Assembly: GCA_964434165.1 (NCBI GenBank) | Contig: CAYSUS010000055.1 | Coordinates: forward strand, 1-46,858 | DNA from: CAYSUS01 sp964434165 | GTDB lineage: Bacteria; Planctomycetota; Planctomycetia; Pirellulales; Thermoguttaceae | Direction: 5' to 3' | Length of the DNA stretch: 46,858 nucleotides | Part shown: piece after piece, positions 42,073-46,858 of the stretch | Layout of the letters: each line of letters begins with the position of its first letter | How positions within the stretch are numbered: position 1 is the first letter of the stretch | The notes under the pieces: model-generated | Databases searched by the model: none | Seen by the model: the letters and a program-made list of their open reading frames with translations, nothing else | What the model was told of the DNA's origin: nothing | Position numbers and translations under genes: made by a program

Positions 42073-42131
42073 ACTTCGTACTTCGGTACTGCGTACTCCC
42101 GTATTGGGTAATGAGTACGGAAGTACGAAGT
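42073..42131. repeat. Two-stage hairpin ACTTCGTACTTC / GAAGTACGAAGT
   Basis: The outer 12-bp arms (42073-42084 and 42120-42131) and inner arms CGTACTC (42092-42098) and GAGTACG (42113-42119) are perfect. It lies between the convergent methyltransferase and trpA stop codons and could end transcription both ways. Loop sequence CCCGTATTGGG is itself partly self-complementary. Confidence 0.85.
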
Positions 42132-42164
42132 AAGAAAGCGCCAACCCCACTAACCACTGACCAC

Positions 42165-43001
42165 TCACGCACCCCCCATCGCCCCCAACAGGTCGCCCAC
42201 GTACTGGCCGATTTCGTCGAGCACTTCCTCGCGGGGCCGCATGGCGGCGTCGGCCATGCGGCGGACCCAGCCGCGGAAGAAGGTCAGAAGAAACAGNNNN
42301 NNNNNNTCGACGATCAGCCCGTCGGCCACCGGCGCGAGCATGCGCACATGCTCGGGCTTGCTGATGCCGAACCCGATGCAGATGGGCAGGTCCGTCTGCG
42401 TGCGGAGCCAGCCCACGTTGTCCACGATGGCCGGCGGCAATTCGGTCCGCTCGCCCGTGATCCCGGTCACCGAGACGTAGTAGATGAACCCGGTGGAGAG
42501 GTCGGCGATCCGCTGGGCGCGGACCCGCGGCGTGGTCGGCGTGATGAGTTGGATGAGGCTGAGGTCCTCGCGGCGGCAGACCTCGGCCAGCGGTGCGGCC
42601 TCCTCGACCGGCAGGTCCGGCACGATCAGCCCGGCGACGCCGGCCGCCTTGGCCTCGGCCGCGTACTCCTCCAGGCCGCGGCGGAACACCAGGGCGTAAC
42701 TGACCATCGTGACGACCGGCGCAGCGATCTCGCCGGTGAGGCCGCCGAGGGCCTGGAAGACGTCGGCCAGCTTGACGTGGCGATCCAGCGCCCGGGTGTA
42801 CGAGGCCTGGATCACCGGGCCGTCGGCGATGGGGTCGCTATAGGGGATCCCGACCTCGCAGAGACTGGCCCCGCACGCCACCAGCCGGCGGAGCACGGCC
42901 GCCGTGAAGTCGAGGTCCGGGTCGCCCGCCGTTACGAAGGGCATCAGTGCCTTGCGGCCCCGGGAGCGGAGATCGGCGAACAGGCGGTCGATGGAGGGCA
43001 T
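42165..43001 (-). CDS. trpA: Tryptophan synthase alpha subunit (with assembly gap)
   Basis: TrpA cleaves indole-3-glycerol phosphate to indole, which is channelled to TrpB. The N-terminal motif ALMPFVTAGDPDLD, the catalytic Glu in CEVGIPYSDPIADGPVIQ, the catalytic Asp in VPDLP, FIYYVSVTGITGER (loop 6) and IGFGISKPEHV are all present. The product breaks at LIV by an N-run (42297-42306). Family members continue GSA.V; here the bases beyond the gap encode LFLLTFFRGW before family-like VRRMADAAM resumes, so the contig end may be wrong. The gene follows trpB after 92 bases that include a heptamer array. No Shine-Dalgarno is visible at 43001. Confidence 0.93.
   Translation of the reverse strand: MPSIDRLFADLRSRGRKALMPFVTAGDPDLDFTAAVLRRLVACGASLCEVGIPYSDPIADGPVIQASYTRALDRHVKLADVFQALGGLTGEIAAPVVTMVSYALVFRRGLEEYAAEAKAAGVAGLIVPDLPVEEAAPLAEVCRREDLSLIQLITPTTPRVRAQRIADLSTGFIYYVSVTGITGERTELPPAIVDNVGWLRTQTDLPICIGFGISKPEHVRMLAPVADGLIVXXXXLFLLTFFRGWVRRMADAAMRPREEVLDEIGQYVGDLLGAMGGA
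42297..42306. other. Assembly gap (10 N) in trpA
   Basis: A placeholder gap of unknown true size. Unlike the gap at 11636, its flanks share no overlap, and about 30 bases on its low-coordinate side (42267-42296) do not fit the conserved protein. Confidence 0.9.
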
Positions 43002-43007
43002 GGGGTG

Positions 43008-43035
43008 GAATGACGAATGACGAATGACGAATGCG
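43008..43035. repeat. Heptamer array GAATGAC, four units (copy 2)
   Basis: Units at 43008, 43015 and 43022 are GAATGAC and the fourth is GAATGCG. It sits six bases upstream of the trpA ATG (transcribed as GTCATTC repeats), where a ribosome site would normally be. Confidence 0.85.
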
Positions 43036-43093
43036 ACCCGACGGCGGATGAACGCTGCATTCAGCCTTCAACCTTCCTCGTCCACCATTTCCT

Positions 43094-44296
<1,203 letters not shown>

Positions 44297-44606
44297 GGGC
44301 GTCACGTGCTGCAAGTGCGAGGGGCGATCCGGTTCATGAGCCGGGAAGCATTTCATTGTGGCGACGCCCACAAGCCGCGGTCAAGCCGCATGGGAATCGG
44401 GGCGGTCGGATCAGGCAAGCGGGGGCGCACGAAATCGGGGCCCCGAGTCCCTGCGCGAACACAACCCTCCAGGCGATGCGAAGCCCGATGAGAAATGATC
44501 CGGCCCCCCCTGCCAGAGTGACACCTGTCTCTCGCCGGTTTGCCTGAGCTGCCGGCGTGGCCTATCTCTTGAGATGGAAAGCCCCCTCGCGAGTTCACCT
44601 GCGGGA
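44297..44606. other. Divergent intergenic region upstream of trpB
   Basis: Together with the following palindromic element this forms a 422-base gap between trpB and the PilZ-like gene. No clear promoter hexamers, leader peptide with tandem Trp codons, or attenuator was seen. It contains only short GC self-complementary stretches. Confidence 0.4.
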
Positions 44607-44679
44607 GGGGGTCGGGAGTCCTCTCTCGAATCGACGCCTTGATTCGGCGAGGTTCTCGACGTGAGAAAACCCCGACCCC
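44607..44679. repeat. Palindromic element, GGGGGTCGGGAGTC type (copy 2)
   Basis: The left arm (44607-44616, GGGGGTCGGG) pairs with CCCCGACCCC (44670-44679). A perfect inner pair CGAATC (44627-44632) and GATTCG (44641-44646) sits inside. The opening 22 bases match copy 1 (14681-14702) at 20 positions. It lies 39 bases before the PilZ-like ATG. Confidence 0.75.
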
Positions 44680-44718
44680 GTCCGACGGGCCGACCCCTTG
44701 CCCGGGCAGGAGCTGCCG

Positions 44719-45216
44719 ATGCCGAAACCGGAACAAGAGATTGACGTCAACTTCTTCCGTCTGATCCATCAGATCGTGTCCAGCCACAAGGACGGATCGT
44801 CGGAAGACCGGCGCGCGGCCCAGCGCAACCGCTATCCCGGTCGCCAGTCGGTGGCTCCCTGGGACGGGGAGGGGGTACCTGCGGCGTGGGAGTTCGTGCC
44901 CGTCCAATGCCATGATCTGACGCGCCGCGGCTTCTCGTTCCTGCTGCCCGACTACCCGGCGTTCAAGCGACTCGTGGTGCGCTTCGAAGGCGCCGGTCAG
45001 GTGATCTACGCGGGAGCGGAGGTGGTTCGCACCGCGCGGGTATGGGTGCTGCCGTCGGGCAGCGTGAAGGGCGAGGAGGAATGGGCGCCGGGGGAGGGGC
45101 TTCCCGACGGCGACGGCGAGCGGGCGCGGCCCATGGTCCTGCTGGGCTGTCAACTGATCCGGCGCCTGGAGAAGCCGCTGCAGCAGTCCATGTCCGTACA
45201 GACCGAGATGGATTGA
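44719..45216 (+). CDS. PilZ-like domain protein
   Basis: A 165-residue cytoplasmic protein. The core reads RRAAQRNRYPGRQSV, then VPVQCHDLTRRGFSFLLP, LVVRF, VIYAGAEVVRTARVWV and VLLGCQLIRRL, matching the PilZ beta barrel in order and spacing. PilZ domains bind cyclic di-GMP through RxxxR and (D/N)xSxxG; here the second motif is DLTRRG with Thr for Ser, so binding is plausible but not assured. The N-terminal helix (IDVNFFRLIHQIVSS) may mediate contacts. AGGAG (44708-44712) sets the start at 44719 rather than the in-frame TTG at 44698. Confidence 0.65.
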   Translation: MPKPEQEIDVNFFRLIHQIVSSHKDGSSEDRRAAQRNRYPGRQSVAPWDGEGVPAAWEFVPVQCHDLTRRGFSFLLPDYPAFKRLVVRFEGAGQVIYAGAEVVRTARVWVLPSGSVKGEEEWAPGEGLPDGDGERARPMVLLGCQLIRRLEKPLQQSMSVQTEMD

Positions 45217-45349
45217 ACCGCGCCACGGGCCAGGACGGCCCCTTCCGAGCGGGGCCATGTCGGCCTTGTCTTCTAGACCGCACGGAGAGCCCACGGGGCC
45301 GACACGGCCCGGCTCCGACGGCGATCGGCTTTCTGCGGTCCCCCCCGAC

Positions 45350-45358
45350 TGTTACAAT
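45350..45358 (+). promoter_or_regulatory. Extended -10 promoter of the DUF1570 gene
   Basis: TGTTACAAT (TGn-TACAAT) predicts a start near 45365. That leaves about 40 bases before ATG 45405 but only about 4 before the alternative ATG at 45369. Confidence 0.45.
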
Positions 45359-45404
45359 TGGGGGAGGAATGGAGAGATGGCACCCACTTTGCGCGGGTCG
45401 CGTC

Positions 45405-46808
45405 ATGATGCGTTTTCTGGCAGCTGTCGCAGCCTGGCTGGGCTTTGGGGCCTGGGCGACCGGTCTGCCGGCTGGAGAGACGGCGCGGCCCGCCGTGGGC
45501 GCGTGGCAGACCGAAACGGTGGTCCTCGACTCGGGGCGCCCGCTCCGCGGCCTGATCGAGTCGGAGGACGACACCTGGCTCTATCTGACCGAGATCCACC
45601 AGGGGTCTCCGCAGCTCTACCTCGTGATCCGACCGATCGAGCGCGCGGACATCCGCTCGGTCGACCGCCTGCCCCCGGCCGAGCGGGCGCGTCTGAAGGA
45701 ACGGGTGGAGGGCTGGATCCACCGCGCCCGGATCGAGGCCGTTCGCATGGAAGCGGTACCCCTGACGGAGGCCCAGCGCCGCGGCGGAACGGTCCAGGTG
45801 TATCACGGGCGGTGGTTCGATCTGGAAAGCGCGACCGACGAGCCGACCACGCGCCGGATCATCGTGCGCGTGGAGCAGATGTTCGCGGCCTACCGGCAGG
45901 TGCTCGCGCCGCGGTGCGAGCCGCCGAGTCGGTTGCGCGTGATCGTCTTCGGCTCGATGGAGGACTACACGGCCGAGCTCCGCCGGCGGGGCCTGGCGAT
46001 TCGCAATCCGGCGGTGTATCTGAAGCGGGAGAACCTGGTGCTGGCGGGCAGCGACCTGCGCCGCTACGCCGCCGAGCTGGCGAAGGCCCGATCGCAGCAC
46101 GACCGCATCCTGGGGGAGCTCTCCGACCTGGAGCGGAGGCTCGACCGCAAGCTGCGGGAGCTGGGCGTGAAGCTCCGCAAGCAAGGCCAGCCCCGCACGG
46201 AGATCGCCAGGATCCTGCTCCAGGAGCGACGCGCGGCCGAGCGCACGATCGACCACAAGCGGCAGGAGATCGAGCTGCTCAGCCGGCGGAACGAGGCGGC
46301 CTTCGACGACGCCACGCGGCAGATGTTCCGCCGGCTGTACCACGAGGCATTTCACGCCTACCTGGAGAACTGCGTCTATCCCAGCACCGAGTACGACGTG
46401 CCCGTCTGGCTGGACGAGGGCCTGGCCATGGTGGTGGAGAGCGGCGTGCTCCAGTCGGACACGCTTCGGCTGGGCGCGCCGAGCACGGCCTCGCTGAAGC
46501 TACTGCGCGACGAGATCCGCCGGGGGGCGTACCTGAGTCTTGCCGACCTGCTGGCCGCCGGTCCGGAGAAGTTCCTCGAGGAGGACGCGGAGCACCGCGA
46601 TCCGGATTCCGCCCGCTACTACGCCTACGCCTGGGGGCTGGCCCATTACCTGGCGTTCGAGAAGCGGCTTCTGAGCTCTCCGGCGCTGGACGCCTACGTG
46701 GCCAAGGGAGCCAAGGGGCTTGCCCCGGCCAGGCGGCTGGAGCGGCTCGTGGGCGAGCCGCTCTCGCGGTTCCAGGCCGAGTGGCAGGAGTCCATGCTCA
46801 AGCACTAG
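45405..46808 (+). CDS. Exported DUF1570-type putative zinc metalloprotease
   Basis: A 467-residue protein with a signal peptide (MMRFLAAVAAWLGFGAWATG). The N-terminal part resembles small beta domains (LDSGRPLRGLIESEDDTWLYL). A central region holds RIIVRVEQMFAAYRQVL and RLRVIVFGSMEDY, common in DUF1570 proteins. A long charged coiled coil (about 225-300) precedes the gluzincin motif HEAFH (313-317). A further Glu in WLDEGLA (Glu338) is the probable third zinc ligand. Peptidase activity is expected but unproven in the family. ATG 45405 (or 45408) puts the signal peptide first; ATG 45369 would add 12 residues and stands almost at the predicted transcription start. Confidence 0.8.
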   Translation: MMRFLAAVAAWLGFGAWATGLPAGETARPAVGAWQTETVVLDSGRPLRGLIESEDDTWLYLTEIHQGSPQLYLVIRPIERADIRSVDRLPPAERARLKERVEGWIHRARIEAVRMEAVPLTEAQRRGGTVQVYHGRWFDLESATDEPTTRRIIVRVEQMFAAYRQVLAPRCEPPSRLRVIVFGSMEDYTAELRRRGLAIRNPAVYLKRENLVLAGSDLRRYAAELAKARSQHDRILGELSDLERRLDRKLRELGVKLRKQGQPRTEIARILLQERRAAERTIDHKRQEIELLSRRNEAAFDDATRQMFRRLYHEAFHAYLENCVYPSTEYDVPVWLDEGLAMVVESGVLQSDTLRLGAPSTASLKLLRDEIRRGAYLSLADLLAAGPEKFLEEDAEHRDPDSARYYAYAWGLAHYLAFEKRLLSSPALDAYVAKGAKGLAPARRLERLVGEPLSRFQAEWQESMLKH

Positions 46809-46858
46809 TGTTCTGATTCAGAGTTAGCGGAACCTATGGAGGGTTGTGGGGTTTCATC
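46809..46858. other. Window end, no feature seen
   Basis: The last 50 bases, comparatively AT-rich, follow the DUF1570 stop. No gene or terminator can be supported. Confidence 0.4.

Noticed and set aside
44297..44606. Trp attenuator upstream of trpB
   Set aside because: No short reading frame with tandem Trp codons and no terminator/antiterminator pair was found.

Overview
This 46.9 kb, GC-rich window looks like a metagenome-assembled scaffold from a planctomycete (Planctomycetota, probably Pirellulales-like). The evidence is the mix of families: 24-residue LRR proteins, membrane-anchored squalene-cyclase-like repeat proteins, a rhomboid starting MGLYDREYYREE, DUF1570 proteins, Uma2, Tat-exported Gfo/Idh/MocA proteins and giant TolC-like lipoproteins. 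Phylum assignment rests on family recognition only. There are two 10-N scaffold gaps. One splits an NYN nuclease gene but appears spurious, and the other lies in trpA.

Layout. (1) 46-4571: a sulfur module of two YeeE/YedE half transporters, an exported metallo-beta-lactamase/triple-rhodanese protein of persulfide-dioxygenase type, and a divergent ferritin-like protein. (2) 4679-13412: envelope and surface genes (squalene-cyclase-like repeat protein, 13-repeat LRR protein, repeat-rich exported protein, LamG-like protein) plus glutathione peroxidase and an NYN-LOTUS protein. (3) 13654-15593: TerC, a small jelly-roll-like protein and a tandem ACT protein. (4) 15641-26011, minus strand: a complete dipeptide/oligopeptide ABC system (lipoprotein, two permeases with unusual insertions, two ATPases), followed by a CPBP-type membrane protein and preceded by a membrane-anchored FGE-like protein and a rhomboid protease. 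(5) 26395-31071: a coiled-coil membrane protein, divergent from a MarR regulator translationally coupled to an 854-residue TolC-like lipoprotein. (6) 31257-36890: three Tat-type proteins (sugar-isomerase-like, tandem metallo-beta-lactamase, Gfo/Idh/MocA) with a broken Uma2 gene between them. (7) 37133-40881: a tungsten/molybdenum aldehyde-ferredoxin-oxidoreductase-family enzyme facing a Crp/Fnr regulator, then an alpha/beta hydrolase. (8) 41133-46808: a methyltransferase, trpBA, a PilZ-like protein and a DUF1570 putative metalloprotease.

The most unusual non-coding signal is the density of palindromic and tandem repeats between genes. One nested palindrome (GACTTCCGAAGTC / GACTTCGGAAGTC) occurs three times. 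A roughly 75-nt element opening GGGGGTCGGGAGTC occurs twice. A GTTCCCACGC hairpin occurs in one perfect and one decayed copy. A GAATGAC heptamer array occurs twice. There are also single long hairpins. Some copies sit between divergent genes, so termination alone cannot explain them, and no transposase is present in the window. No tRNA, rRNA, CRISPR array or insertion sequence was found. The strongest candidates for new biology are the exported sulfane-sulfur module, the peptide permease with a helical periplasmic insertion of about 275 residues, the Tat-exported sugar cluster and the repeat families.
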